Program-made: the position numbers and the translations under genes
The notes under the pieces: generated by a model
Told to the model about the DNA's origin: nothing
What the model saw: only the letters and a program-made list of their open reading frames with translations
Database searches by the model: none
Shown: positions 19,354-28,122 of the stretch, one piece after another
Layout: each line of letters begins with the position of its first letter
Position numbering within the stretch: position 1 is the stretch's first letter
NCBI GenBank assembly: GCA_964605795.1
Contig: CAZSDZ010000009.1
Location: 4,369 to 68,368, forward strand
DNA: 64,000 nt
Direction: 5' to 3'
Origin: JAFGOM01 sp964605795
Lineage (GTDB): Archaea > Halobacteriota > Methanomicrobia > Methanomicrobiales > Methanospirillaceae

Positions 19354-20241
19354 TTAGAAGAGATCTGCCAGTTTAAACTGGAATGGTCCGAGTTTTCCCT
19401 CGTAATTACCTGCACTGATGAACCGGACACCAGGAACCATCACTGCAGCTTTTATTCCTGCTTTCATGGCTGCCTTTACTCGTTCTTCAGTAAGACCATT
19501 AATGACGATCTCGTAGACTGATGAGACACCGTCAGGTATCTTTGAATCAGGAACTTTTCCTTTTAGAGTTGGACAATACTGCTCATTGGTCGTTGCAGGA
19601 ATGGGGAACTTATAATTCTTTGCACCAACCTTGGATCCTGATGCAACAATACCACCTGAGAAGCTGGTAATCGCACCATCAACACGGGCGATTGCATCAG
19701 ATGCTGCCCTGGCACCCACCAGTGCTGCCATCTGGTTCTCTGCCATTACAAAGAAGTTACCACCCGCAACACCCTTTACCATGCCAAACTCCTCTTCTCC
19801 GATATAGTCTCCTTCCATGATAGGGATCTTCCAGCAGTTCCTGCCTCCCACAACGCACTTCTCCTCAAATTTATCTCCAAAGAAATGCATCTTGATATCA
19901 AACCGCTCCTCTGCATCCGGGAGCCCGTCAAAGACAGAAGTCGTTGCAGCGGTGAGGACACATTCTGCAATCCTCTCTAATACCTGCTCTTTTACCTTCT
20001 TTTTTGATGCACAAATAAGAATTGATACACCAGGACGTCCGTCAGGGGTCATATCACCCGAGAGAGTGCCCTCAATACCGGCTTCACAGGGGCAGCCGAT
20101 GGCAGATGTCGCAAAACCGGTCGCTTCAACTGCTGCAATCCGTGCATATTCCTCAGTTACTGCAGTGATAATTACACGTGAAATCCAGATGGGAAAACCC
20201 TCTGCAAACGTGTCATCAATGGGTACACCATTACATTCCAT
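19354..20241 (-). CDS. ftr: Formylmethanofuran:tetrahydromethanopterin formyltransferase
   Basis: This 295-residue cytoplasmic enzyme of the CO2-reducing methanogenesis pathway moves the formyl group from methanofuran, made by Fwd, to tetrahydromethanopterin. Length and sequence match the family throughout (MECNGVPIDDTFAEGFPIW at the start, CPCEAGIEG, GVRFISAGNYEGKLGPFQFKL at the end). A GAGGAAAG ribosome site precedes the ATG. It is a single gene, ~13 kb from the nearest fwd genes. Confidence 0.97.
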   Translation of the reverse strand: MECNGVPIDDTFAEGFPIWISRVIITAVTEEYARIAAVEATGFATSAIGCPCEAGIEGTLSGDMTPDGRPGVSILICASKKKVKEQVLERIAECVLTAATTSVFDGLPDAEERFDIKMHFFGDKFEEKCVVGGRNCWKIPIMEGDYIGEEEFGMVKGVAGGNFFVMAENQMAALVGARAASDAIARVDGAITSFSGGIVASGSKVGAKNYKFPIPATTNEQYCPTLKGKVPDSKIPDGVSSVYEIVINGLTEERVKAAMKAGIKAAVMVPGVRFISAGNYEGKLGPFQFKLADLF

Positions 20242-20320
20242 TATCTTTCCTCATAGAAAACATGGGATAACAAGAGACAAGAAGATTGCGTATTATGTCA
20301 CGTGAAACAGTCAGTACGAA

Positions 20321-20890
20321 TCAGGAATAGAATCTAGATCTCGTTTTGCCAGGCGGTTCCCACCCACATGCAGCAAGAACCTCGTCGCCCGGAACCGGTG
20401 TTGGGAGTTTATGCAGTAAGACAATTTCAGACAGCCTTATTATCGAGAGAGGGATTGAAAACCCGATAAATTGTTGTGAGTCTACAAGAGGGTAGTCCCG
20501 ATTTACCAGGTTTCGTACCGTTCCCCGGTCAAGTACAATACCTATCTGCATGAGGATCCCGGCGGTCTGGGAACTGGAATGGTTTTGTGCGATTGTCCTG
20601 CAGAGATCAACGATCGGACTCCCAAATCGTGTCCGCTCGTAAAACGGGGCAGGAGATGTAAGATATCTCCCGCATCCTTTGCAGCAAAACCGCCTGACAG
20701 AGACATAGATGTCATGCTCTTTCGAATCGAGAAGAATGCGGGAGAAACGCCGCTGTATGGTGTCGTGAACCTGTACCCGGCCATGACAGGCAGGGCAGAC
20801 AGGAATAGAATGAAAGGATGTTCCTGCAATGCCCGTGCACGCACTGGATACCAGTTCTGCAACCATGGGGGGGATAAGTATCGGTCTCAT
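20321..20890 (-). CDS. Zinc-ribbon/HTH protein, transposase-like paralog 1
   Basis: The 189-residue protein of unknown function has two CxxC knuckles (CPAC at ~32-35 and CKGC at ~70-73), which should bind one zinc, around a HDTIQRRFSRI block. A helix-turn-helix-like stretch (~95-130, SSQTAGILMQ...DRGTVRNLV) follows. This layout is that of the DNA-binding N-terminal part of ISL3-type transposases, but no catalytic domain follows. A clear paralog sits at 25206-25751, and the pair encloses the fdhA-fdhB-fdhC cassette in the same orientation. It may be a regulator derived from a transposase or a relic of a mobile unit. Confidence 0.6.
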   Translation of the reverse strand: MRPILIPPMVAELVSSACTGIAGTSFHSIPVCPACHGRVQVHDTIQRRFSRILLDSKEHDIYVSVRRFCCKGCGRYLTSPAPFYERTRFGSPIVDLCRTIAQNHSSSQTAGILMQIGIVLDRGTVRNLVNRDYPLVDSQQFIGFSIPLSIIRLSEIVLLHKLPTPVPGDEVLAACGWEPPGKTRSRFYS

Positions 20891-20970
20891 GCATCGAATG
20901 TACCATAGGTATCATCGTTTAAAGAGAAGAAAGGAGGGCATCGATTTGAAATAACACGTGTATCTGTCTC

Positions 20971-20991
20971 ACGATACCAGTGCCGTATCGT
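20971..20991. repeat. Inverted repeat left of the fdh cassette
   Basis: ACGATAC and GTATCGT are perfect 7-bp arms around a 7-nt spacer, ~80 bp upstream of the zinc-ribbon gene start. A related inverted repeat (GATACG...CGTATC) lies at 25117-25131, right of fdhC. Confidence 0.5.
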
Positions 20992-21154
20992 TCTCTTCTC
21001 TGCTCGGAAGAGCCGGAATCAGGGACACAATCTCTTTTTGGTTCCCAATTCCGAAAGCCAGAAAACCGGGAAAAACTCTTTCCAGGGATTGTCTCGCATT
21101 TCCCGGTACAGATCCGCCATAGCTAAACCGGTTCGTGTATCAAACCCATGGAAA

Positions 21155-21169
21155 CATGCCACCGGCATG
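21155..21169. promoter_or_regulatory. Inverted repeat upstream of fdhA
   Basis: CATGCC and GGCATG flank a 3-nt spacer, about 45 bp upstream of the TATA candidate. It is a possible regulator site. Confidence 0.35.
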
Positions 21170-21260
21170 CACAACCCACAACTATTCATCAGAAATCTGA
21201 TTCAAAAAAAAGGGATTAAATACCGCAAGAACAGATCTTTCTTGGTACGAGGTAGAATAT

Positions 21261-22730
21261 ATGGATTTGAAGTATGTCCAGACCATCTGTCCGTTTTGCG
21301 GAACAGGCTGTTCTGTCAATCTCGCAGTGGTCGACGGTTGTGTCGCAGGGACACAGCCATACCACCGCTCTCCGGTAAATGAAGGGCGGCTCTGTCGTAA
21401 AGGCGGATTCTGCGAGGAGTATATCGGGAGCGATGCAAGGCTGGTAAAGCCACTTGTCAGGAAAGGAGATAAACTCGAAGAGACATCCTGGGACGAAGCA
21501 TTAAAACTTGTTGCTGACAAGATAAAAGCCTCAAAACCGGAAGAAGTGGCATGCATCGCCACGGCACGGGGATCCAACGAGGATGCCTATGCCATGGTGA
21601 AACTGGCATCTGAAGTCATCAAGACCAAAAACATCGACAACGTCGCAAACCTGTGCAACCCGAAGATCGGGAATGGGATTGCAGGCTCGGTCGGATTTGA
21701 TGCATCCACCGGGATTATTGCTGACATTCCCTCCGCAAAGGCAGTATTTTTGCTTGGTGTAGATCTGTATGAACAAAATCCCATCCTCATCAGCCAGGTG
21801 ACGGCAGCACGAAAAGCAGGCGCTACGGTGATTGCAGCAGGTCCGGCAAAGACTCCGACCGGAAAACTGGCAGATATCTCTGTTGTATACAACGAGGGAA
21901 CAGAAGTTGCCCTCTTAAATGCGATAAAGAAAGAGATCGTGAAAGCAGGGAAAGCGGTTAAGACTGCCGAGAAGTGTAAAGGATATGATGAGTGCAAACT
22001 GGTCTTTGAGAAGTCGGATTCTGCCATATCAGGTGTTGATTCAGCATCCATCCAGGCAATTGCATCTGCCCTTACTGCTGCAGAAACTGCAGTACTGGCA
22101 TACTCAAGTTCAGTCCTGTCCGGTGATGCAGCAACGGGTGTCGCAAACCTTGCCCTCCTTACCGGCAACGAACAGCGGATAATCGTTCTTCGTGACCGGA
22201 ACAATACTCAGGGTGCCATTGACGTTGGTGCCGTCGCAAAAGACGGCCTTTCTGCAACAGCCGCGATAGAAGGCGGCGCAAAGACGATCCTCTTTATGGC
22301 AGACAGCCCGTCAGTCTGTGAGTGTACCTGCACTCAGCCGGTTGATGCCATCAAGGCACGTGATTTCGTGGTGGTATGGGATTCGCTCCTCTCACCGGCA
22401 GCGCTTGCCGCAGATGTTGTCCTGCCGGTAACTGCCCTTGCCGAACAGGACGGGACCCAGACGAACACGGAACGCCGTATCCAGCTCCTCACGAAAGCAG
22501 TGGATGCACCGGGAGAGGCAAAACCGGCATGGGAAACGATAGCGTCCCTTGCTGATGTTCTTGGTTCAAAATTCGGGTGGACCTCTGCAGAAGATGTTTT
22601 TGCAGAGATTACCGGGAAGGTTCCCTCGTATAAGGGAATTACGTATGAACAGGTGAGAAAACCAGAAGCGATCTGCTGGCCTGCCACCGTGAAAGGAACC
22701 ATGATTGCAGTTGATTACAAGGAGGCCTGA
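21261..22730 (+). CDS. fdhA: Short formate dehydrogenase alpha-like subunit lacking the C-terminal cofactor domain
   Basis: This 489-residue molybdopterin oxidoreductase-like protein aligns from residue 1 with the full FdhA at 30822-32888. The [4Fe-4S] ligands C10, C13, C17 and C45 are present, as is the NNTQGA arginine region. Two things are unusual. The protein ends cleanly before the ~130-residue C-terminal molybdopterin-guanine-dinucleotide-binding domain. And after the metal-ligand Cys (C132) comes Asn instead of the His (H133 in the full copy) that is conserved in formate dehydrogenases. With fdhB and the transporter gene fdhC downstream it looks like a formate operon, but its catalysis may be altered. 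fdhB starts 2 nt after the stop. Confidence 0.75.
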   Translation: MDLKYVQTICPFCGTGCSVNLAVVDGCVAGTQPYHRSPVNEGRLCRKGGFCEEYIGSDARLVKPLVRKGDKLEETSWDEALKLVADKIKASKPEEVACIATARGSNEDAYAMVKLASEVIKTKNIDNVANLCNPKIGNGIAGSVGFDASTGIIADIPSAKAVFLLGVDLYEQNPILISQVTAARKAGATVIAAGPAKTPTGKLADISVVYNEGTEVALLNAIKKEIVKAGKAVKTAEKCKGYDECKLVFEKSDSAISGVDSASIQAIASALTAAETAVLAYSSSVLSGDAATGVANLALLTGNEQRIIVLRDRNNTQGAIDVGAVAKDGLSATAAIEGGAKTILFMADSPSVCECTCTQPVDAIKARDFVVVWDSLLSPAALAADVVLPVTALAEQDGTQTNTERRIQLLTKAVDAPGEAKPAWETIASLADVLGSKFGWTSAEDVFAEITGKVPSYKGITYEQVRKPEAICWPATVKGTMIAVDYKEA

Positions 22731-22732
22731 AG

Positions 22733-23974
22733 ATGTCGGCAAAAGGCGATATGGTATATGCATGGGCAAAAGATCCAGCTATCCTTGAGAAGGGTGAACT
22801 GGGAGGTGCTGTCACGGCACTCTGGAAGTATGCCCTTGAGAGCAAGATGGTTGATGCAGTCCTTGCAATCACGAAAGGGAAAGATCTGTATGATGCGGTC
22901 CCGACTCTTATCACAGACCCTGCGGAAATTATCAATACTGCCGGATCCCTTCACTGTGGTACACTTCTGATCCCGAAGATCATCAAGAAGTATCTGCAGG
23001 GTGCCGCTAACATGAAGATCGGGGTCACCGTGAAAGGTTGTGACGCAATGGCCTTTTACGAACTTGCAAAACGGCAACAGATAAACCTTGACAACATCGT
23101 GATGATCGGGGTGAACTGTGGAGGTTCTGTAAGTCCGGTCCTAGCGAGGGAGATGATCAAAGAGAAGTTCGAGGTTGATCCTGACAGTGTTCACAAGGAA
23201 GAGATCGACAAGGGCCAGTTCATCATCGAGTACGAAGGAGGACACAAGGGTATCAAGATCGATGATCTTGAAGAGGATGGATACGGCCGCCGGTCCAACT
23301 GTCGCCGCTGTAAGATGAAAGTACCCCGCCAGGCCGATCTTGCCTGTGGTAACTGGGGTGTCATCGGCGAGAAAGCAGGAAAAGCAACATTCATCGAGGT
23401 CTGCAGTGAGAAAGGTGCAAAGCTCGTTGATGCAGCAGTCAGTAACGGCGCTCTGGCAACCGAGGCTCCGAACCCGAAAGGAATCGAGATACGGGGCAAG
23501 GTCGAAGGGGCCATGCTCAAACTCGGAGAATCCTGGAGAAAACGTGACTTTGAGGCCCTTGGTACCGGCAGGGAGAGGTTACAAAAGATCCTTGAAGAGA
23601 CCCAGCGCTGTATCAGGTGTTACCAGTGTATCGATAACTGTCCTATCTGTTACTGTGTTGACTGTTCGACAAAGAAAGACTACATCATCCCGTCTGACAA
23701 GACCCCGCCCGGAATCATGTTCCACCTGATTCGGTTTGCTCACATTGCTGATTCCTGTGTGAACTGTGGCCAGTGCGAGGAACTCTGTGCCGTCGATATC
23801 CCGAATGCACTCTTCATGCATGCCATGCAGAGCGAGATCCAGAAGCAGTATAACTACATACCAGGCCAGGACTTAACACCACCAATCCATTCCCTTGTCG
23901 AGGAGATGGAAGAGCGTGACCGCTTAAACGCAACCGGATCAGACCAGATATTTGATAATATCTTTAAAGAATAA
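22733..23974 (+). CDS. fdhB: F420-reducing formate dehydrogenase beta subunit
   Basis: This 413-residue protein of the FrhB/FdhB family would pass electrons between the alpha subunit's iron-sulfur centre, FAD and coenzyme F420. The N-terminal half is the F420/FAD domain; Cys in NCRRCKMKVPRQADLACGNWG binds an additional cluster. The C-terminal part has two [4Fe-4S] motifs (CIRCYQCIDNCPIC and CVNCGQCEELCAVDIP). It has a strong ribosome site (AAGGAGG). It pairs with the short alpha subunit and is a paralog of the gene at 29565. Confidence 0.9.
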   Translation: MSAKGDMVYAWAKDPAILEKGELGGAVTALWKYALESKMVDAVLAITKGKDLYDAVPTLITDPAEIINTAGSLHCGTLLIPKIIKKYLQGAANMKIGVTVKGCDAMAFYELAKRQQINLDNIVMIGVNCGGSVSPVLAREMIKEKFEVDPDSVHKEEIDKGQFIIEYEGGHKGIKIDDLEEDGYGRRSNCRRCKMKVPRQADLACGNWGVIGEKAGKATFIEVCSEKGAKLVDAAVSNGALATEAPNPKGIEIRGKVEGAMLKLGESWRKRDFEALGTGRERLQKILEETQRCIRCYQCIDNCPICYCVDCSTKKDYIIPSDKTPPGIMFHLIRFAHIADSCVNCGQCEELCAVDIPNALFMHAMQSEIQKQYNYIPGQDLTPPIHSLVEEMEERDRLNATGSDQIFDNIFKE

Positions 23975-23992
23975 TCGAAATCCGCGAGCAAA

Positions 23993-24025
23993 TGTACCGG
24001 AAAGGTACAATGAATACTTTTTTTT
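23993..24025 (+). terminator. Hairpin plus T-run after fdhB
   Basis: TGTACC/GGTACA form a 6-bp stem (loop GGAAA) and an eight-T run follows at 24018-24025, 19 nt after the fdhB stop. fdhC, 228 bp downstream of fdhB, would then be partly uncoupled. Confidence 0.5.
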
Positions 24026-24202
24026 GTTCGGTTCCCCAAAAAATGCTCCCAACACCCGGAGCAGAGAAAAGAAATTGCTGCCAATCCCGATTTGAACCTC
24101 TCGATTGAATGAAACCCAGGCATCATACCAGAGCCCACGTCAAAAGAACCATACGAGTGAAAGAACATACAAAGTGAAGAAAAAGAGAGGGGAAAAGAGG
24201 TT

Positions 24203-25084
24203 ATGGTTTTTCATCCACCAGCCGGAATTATTGCCAGAGGTGCGGATTCAGGCAGATACAAGAGTGAACTGCCGTTCTGGAACATGGTTCTTCGGGGCTT
24301 TTTGGCAGGAGCCTATATTGCCATGGGTGCCGCCCTTGCAACCGTTGCGTTCTGCGGAACCACTGAGATCCTTGGTATTGGCATGGCCAGGATAATGCTC
24401 GGAGCGGTCTTTCCTCTCGGCCTCATCCTCATCGTCTTAACAGGAGCTGAGCTCTTCACCGGTGATGCAATGCTTGCTCCGCTTGCTGCTTTTATTCACC
24501 GGATCAGATGGAAGTCTGTTATCACACTCTGTATCTGGGTCTACCTCGGAAACTTCATCGGGTCTGTCTTTTTTGCGTATATCATGGCGAATGGCCCGTT
24601 TGTATCATTTGATGCATCAGGCACTGCCACGGTGAATGCCATGGGTATGACGGCTGTGATGATAGGAGCAGGAAAAGTCCAGTATATCGGCATTGCAGCG
24701 ACCTGGTCATGCTTCTTAAAGGCTGTTGCCTGTAACTGGCTGGTTAACCTCGCAATCCTGCTCGGGATCTGTGCAGATGATCTCATCGGTAAGTTCTTTG
24801 GCCTCTGGTTCCCTATCATGGCGTTTGTAACGCTCGGATTTGAGCATAGCATCGCGAACATGTACTTCATCCCGGCGGCAATTTTCACACGCGAATACCT
24901 CTCACCAGACCAGATCTCCCTCATCGGACACGAAACACTCGATCTTCTTACCTGGGGTACCATGTGGACGAACAATCTTGTCATGGTTACCCTCGGCAAT
25001 ATCGTCGGGGGGCTGCTCTTTGTCGGGCTCCTGTACTGGATTGCATTTAAAAAAGAGATCAATGAATCCTTACAAAATCCGTAG
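24203..25084 (+). CDS. fdhC: Formate transporter (FNT family)
   Basis: This 293-residue membrane protein has six hydrophobic segments and FNT-family motifs (GAYIAMGAALAT, GAELFTGDAM, WVYLGNFIGSVFFAY, LGFEHSIANMYFIP). It imports formate as substrate for the formate dehydrogenases. A GAGG ribosome site precedes the ATG. Its position after fdhA-fdhB is the usual methanogen arrangement. Confidence 0.93.
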   Translation: MVFHPPAGIIARGADSGRYKSELPFWNMVLRGFLAGAYIAMGAALATVAFCGTTEILGIGMARIMLGAVFPLGLILIVLTGAELFTGDAMLAPLAAFIHRIRWKSVITLCIWVYLGNFIGSVFFAYIMANGPFVSFDASGTATVNAMGMTAVMIGAGKVQYIGIAATWSCFLKAVACNWLVNLAILLGICADDLIGKFFGLWFPIMAFVTLGFEHSIANMYFIPAAIFTREYLSPDQISLIGHETLDLLTWGTMWTNNLVMVTLGNIVGGLLFVGLLYWIAFKKEINESLQNP

Positions 25085-25116
25085 AAAAAGAAAATCTGTG
25101 CAATCCAGATTTTTCG

Positions 25117-25131
25117 GATACGTACCGTATC
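25117..25131. repeat. Inverted repeat right of the fdh cassette
   Basis: GATACG and CGTATC are perfect arms around TAC, between the ends of fdhC and the second zinc-ribbon gene. It resembles the repeat at 20971-20991. It may be a transcription end structure for the convergent genes or a mobile-element remnant. Confidence 0.4.
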
Positions 25132-25205
25132 AAAAGAGATAAACCCCTTTCCTGTCTCTCCTTATTCGTTCTCTCTTCATTACCCCCAAACAGATCTGTC
25201 TTTTT

Positions 25206-25751
25206 TTACCTGGGTTCAAATCCACAAGCCTTCAGGATCTCCTGTTCATCAAGCGGATAGATCCGGCTGCTTCTGATGACAAGGTCTGAAAGGTACAGGA
25301 TCGAGAGGGGGATAGGAACGGAATATATCTTTGCATAACTGACACGCGGGAGATTTCGTTCAGAGAAGTTACGTATCGTTCCGCGATCGACAATAACTCC
25401 CATGGCATGCAGGATCTTTGCCGTATGGTTAAACGGATACGTCTGTGACAGGGTGATACAGAGATCGATTACCGGGGATCCAAACTTGGTATCAGGATAA
25501 AATGGTGCCTTTGCATAACATAACTTCCCGCATTTTTGGCAGTAATACCGGTGTACCTGCACTGAGATAATCCTTCTTGTATCATCTTCCTCCCTGATGG
25601 TGGCAAACCGTTTCTTCCTGTTATCATGGTATTTCACCGGGCCGGAACAGTACGGGCATTCATACAGAAGGGTAAAGGTCATCGTATCCAACCCCGATAG
25701 GGCGTTTAAAACAACTGCTGACAACATCGGGGGTATTTGTATCGGTTTCAT
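25206..25751 (-). CDS. Zinc-ribbon/HTH protein, transposase-like paralog 2
   Basis: The 181-residue paralog of the protein at 20321-20890 shares the start (M-P-I-IPPM), the same zinc knuckles (CPYC and CQKC), the KFGSPVIDLC block, DRGTIRNF and the closing ACGFEPR/ACGWEPP. The conservation of the whole length between two diverged copies suggests both are maintained proteins and not decaying transposase fragments. Function is unknown; DNA binding is inferred from the zinc ribbon and helix-turn-helix-like region. Confidence 0.6.
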   Translation of the reverse strand: MKPIQIPPMLSAVVLNALSGLDTMTFTLLYECPYCSGPVKYHDNRKKRFATIREEDDTRRIISVQVHRYYCQKCGKLCYAKAPFYPDTKFGSPVIDLCITLSQTYPFNHTAKILHAMGVIVDRGTIRNFSERNLPRVSYAKIYSVPIPLSILYLSDLVIRSSRIYPLDEQEILKACGFEPR

Positions 25752-26045
25752 GGATTGGCAATGATTCAGGGTAGGATTATCCCGGTACTGGTTCTACCGT
25801 TACCCTGGTTCCTCGGTGCGTTAGAGCGGCAGGGGGGGTGTGCCATACTTTTGAATGAAGGTACTATTCTGGCTGACAGAATATCATATAAAACCGGGAG
25901 CATTAAAGAAAACAGAACGTTTTTTATCACCGTTACGGGTATAAATCCCGGTTGCATAATACGATAATCCCCTTCTCCACAAATTCTGACCCCCATGGGT
26001 ATCCATGCAAAACATTAAGACAGTATCAGCATGAAAATATGATAA

Positions 26046-26948
26046 ATGATACCAATACTAAGGTTTGTCCTTACTGAATCAATGCTCAGGATGATCCTTG
26101 GAACCTGCCTTTTTCTCATCATCTTTGCGACGTATATCAACATCTCCTTTACGGATCCAATCTTTCCTGATGATGTAAGACCCTTCTCAATCTCTTCAGA
26201 AGCGGATGGAGATGTCTATTTTGTCGGTGTCGTGATGATCGATAAATCCACAAATATCGTTGCCATGATACAGGAGAAGAACGGAGACTGGAAGAACCAG
26301 TCACCCTTTGTTTTGTCTTTTGCAGAGCCGCCTGAATATGTCAATGTACTCGTCAATCCGCACCGCAATTATAAACAGAAGAACGCAGAAGTCATCGAGT
26401 TCAAGACCATGCGCTCGGTACCGTACGCAGAGATGCTCTATGTCTCAAACGTGTCAGGTAATGAAACGAGTTACGACATCAGGCCGGATCAGATCAGGAA
26501 TTATTTTGGCATCGAGTGTAAAATGCAGAATATCACACGGAAGGTGAGCGAATCTGAGGTTTCCCTCTCAATTCCTGTCAAACAATACCAAAATTCCACC
26601 GTTTCCGGATACCGGGAAGTAACTAACCTCTTCTTCCAGATCGTTCCGCCAAAGAACTACGAGGTCGTATATGCCCTTCCGGAAGCGGTACTCTTCCGTC
26701 TTGTCGGTAAACATTACGGCGCATACGAGTTTGAGGTGAATACTGAAAAAACCGATCTCTTTATCCTCTTCCAGAACCGGTTTATCGCCCGGGACATACA
26801 GATAATCGAGATAATCCTTGGTATGCTTCTCTCGATGTCAACCTACCTTATCGCGACCGGATTTATCGAACTCGCAGCACCACTGCATGATATGTACAAA
26901 GAAAAATATGACTCAATGAAGATGGTACTCTTCCGGAAAAAGGGATAA
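26046..26948 (+). CDS. Membrane-anchored protein of unknown function
   Basis: The protein has 300 residues. An N-terminal helix (~13-32) and a C-terminal helix (~253-276) bracket a ~220-residue domain that should lie outside the cell (several N-x-S/T sites, no Cys pairs of note). A short basic tail (YKEKYDSMKMVLFRKKG) would be inside. I recognise no family. It is followed 108 bp later by the cysteine-rich paralogs on the same strand. Coding is supported by length and composition only. Confidence 0.6.
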   Translation: MIPILRFVLTESMLRMILGTCLFLIIFATYINISFTDPIFPDDVRPFSISSEADGDVYFVGVVMIDKSTNIVAMIQEKNGDWKNQSPFVLSFAEPPEYVNVLVNPHRNYKQKNAEVIEFKTMRSVPYAEMLYVSNVSGNETSYDIRPDQIRNYFGIECKMQNITRKVSESEVSLSIPVKQYQNSTVSGYREVTNLFFQIVPPKNYEVVYALPEAVLFRLVGKHYGAYEFEVNTEKTDLFILFQNRFIARDIQIIEIILGMLLSMSTYLIATGFIELAAPLHDMYKEKYDSMKMVLFRKKG

Positions 26949-27056
26949 CTGTGGATCTGAACTGATCCTGTCTTACCTGTTTTACAAGTACCGTACCGGC
27001 AGTATCATGATTCCAATCATTGAAGTACTACCACATCATACAGTAAATTGATTGAC

Positions 27057-27830
27057 ATGTTTCTGGATACCACTTTTGTTAGAAGATATCATCTATTTTT
27101 CTCAATCATTCTCATTTTCATTCTTATCCCGGGTGTTGTTCATGCAAACCCGAATAATATAACCGGCATATGGATGCCAAAATCCGTTATCGGACTTGGT
27201 TTACATGATGGTGCGTTATCAATGACCAGGGATTATGGTTTAATATCGGTCGAGGAACTGACAGAAGATGGTTTTTCCGGTGCAAGGACGATAACAAAGG
27301 ACGGAGAACCGGTTTATATCTCCTGTAATGGAACATACCTTCCTGAGGAAACGGGATTCATCCTCACCGATAGCGGCGGGGGGGTACAGATAGCAAAGGT
27401 AACCGGACCTGACACCTTCATTCTCTATATCATCTCACCATTTCCTGAATCTGATGAGGAAATAGCCGGGGCAGATATAATCATGATCACGTTACACAAA
27501 TCTGAAAAATATCCTGATTCTTTTCGTTTTTTCTCATCCTACAATATGCTTCTTGGAGCCATGGTACCGGCGTATATGAAAGAACAGAATGAACACAGAG
27601 ATGCAGAGACAGCTGGAAAAGAACAGCACGAACTCTATGCCGAAAGCCCGAATGCAACTGAATGCGATGAGAACGGGTGTTCCTGTGAGGGTGAAGGGTG
27701 CCAGTGTCAGGGGGATGAATGTTATTGTGAAGGGAGTCACTGTGCATGGGAAGAAGATATATACCGTTGTTCAGGTTGGGATTGTACGTTGATCTGCTCT
27801 CCCGGTGCAGAGTGTTTATTGGAGATATGA
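27057..27830 (+). CDS. Secreted protein with 12-cysteine C-terminal domain, paralog 1
   Basis: The protein has 257 residues from ATG 27057 (an in-frame TTG at 27048 is less likely). A signal peptide (to ~32, ending VHA) precedes a ~150-residue domain starting ITGIWMP and containing EETGFILTDSGGGVQ. The last ~55 residues hold 12 Cys with spacing C-x4-C-x-C-x4-C-x-C-x4-C-x-C-x4-C-x8-C-x4-C-x3-C-x5-C. The spacing is exactly the same in the paralog at 28123. Acidic residues fill the gaps. This fits a disulfide knot or a metal-binding tail on an exported protein; I know no described family with it. Confidence 0.7.
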   Translation: MFLDTTFVRRYHLFFSIILIFILIPGVVHANPNNITGIWMPKSVIGLGLHDGALSMTRDYGLISVEELTEDGFSGARTITKDGEPVYISCNGTYLPEETGFILTDSGGGVQIAKVTGPDTFILYIISPFPESDEEIAGADIIMITLHKSEKYPDSFRFFSSYNMLLGAMVPAYMKEQNEHRDAETAGKEQHELYAESPNATECDENGCSCEGEGCQCQGDECYCEGSHCAWEEDIYRCSGWDCTLICSPGAECLLEI

Positions 27831-28122
27831 AAAAAAGATAGTCTTTTTAAGGAACACTATTCACTGCACCATACCTGAATCTTCCATATTCTCTCCCTGG
27901 ATACACAAACACCCGGTTAGAAACCAGCGGTACCGTACTTGTAATACCTATGGTAATATCAGATACGAACACATTGTGATTACCATTACAGAGACCCGTT
28001 CATCATCATTAATCGGAGATCGGATTATTTTATACTATTTACCACTATCACCGTATTTTTAGTTCTCACGATTCCGGCATATATTTATAGATATACTCAA
28101 TATGATCAATAGAGGACTTCCT

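Larger units (their letters stand above)
20891..21260. other. Intergenic region upstream of the first fdh cassette
   Basis: No gene seen. It holds two inverted repeats (20971-20991 and 21155-21169, listed separately). A weak TATA candidate (GATTAAATA, about 21211-21219) lies ~45 nt before the fdhA start, whose ribosome site is GAGGT at 21249-21253. Confidence 0.5.

Noticed and set aside
24080..24110. A GGTTCAAATC-like T-loop on the minus strand, as in a tRNA gene
   Set aside because: The flanking bases do not form a T-stem, and no acceptor or anticodon stem could be built around it.
25737..25996. Open frames of 76 codons on both strands between the zinc-ribbon gene and the orphan membrane protein
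   Set aside because: Opposite frames over the same bases, no ribosome site or motif; the region is treated as intergenic.
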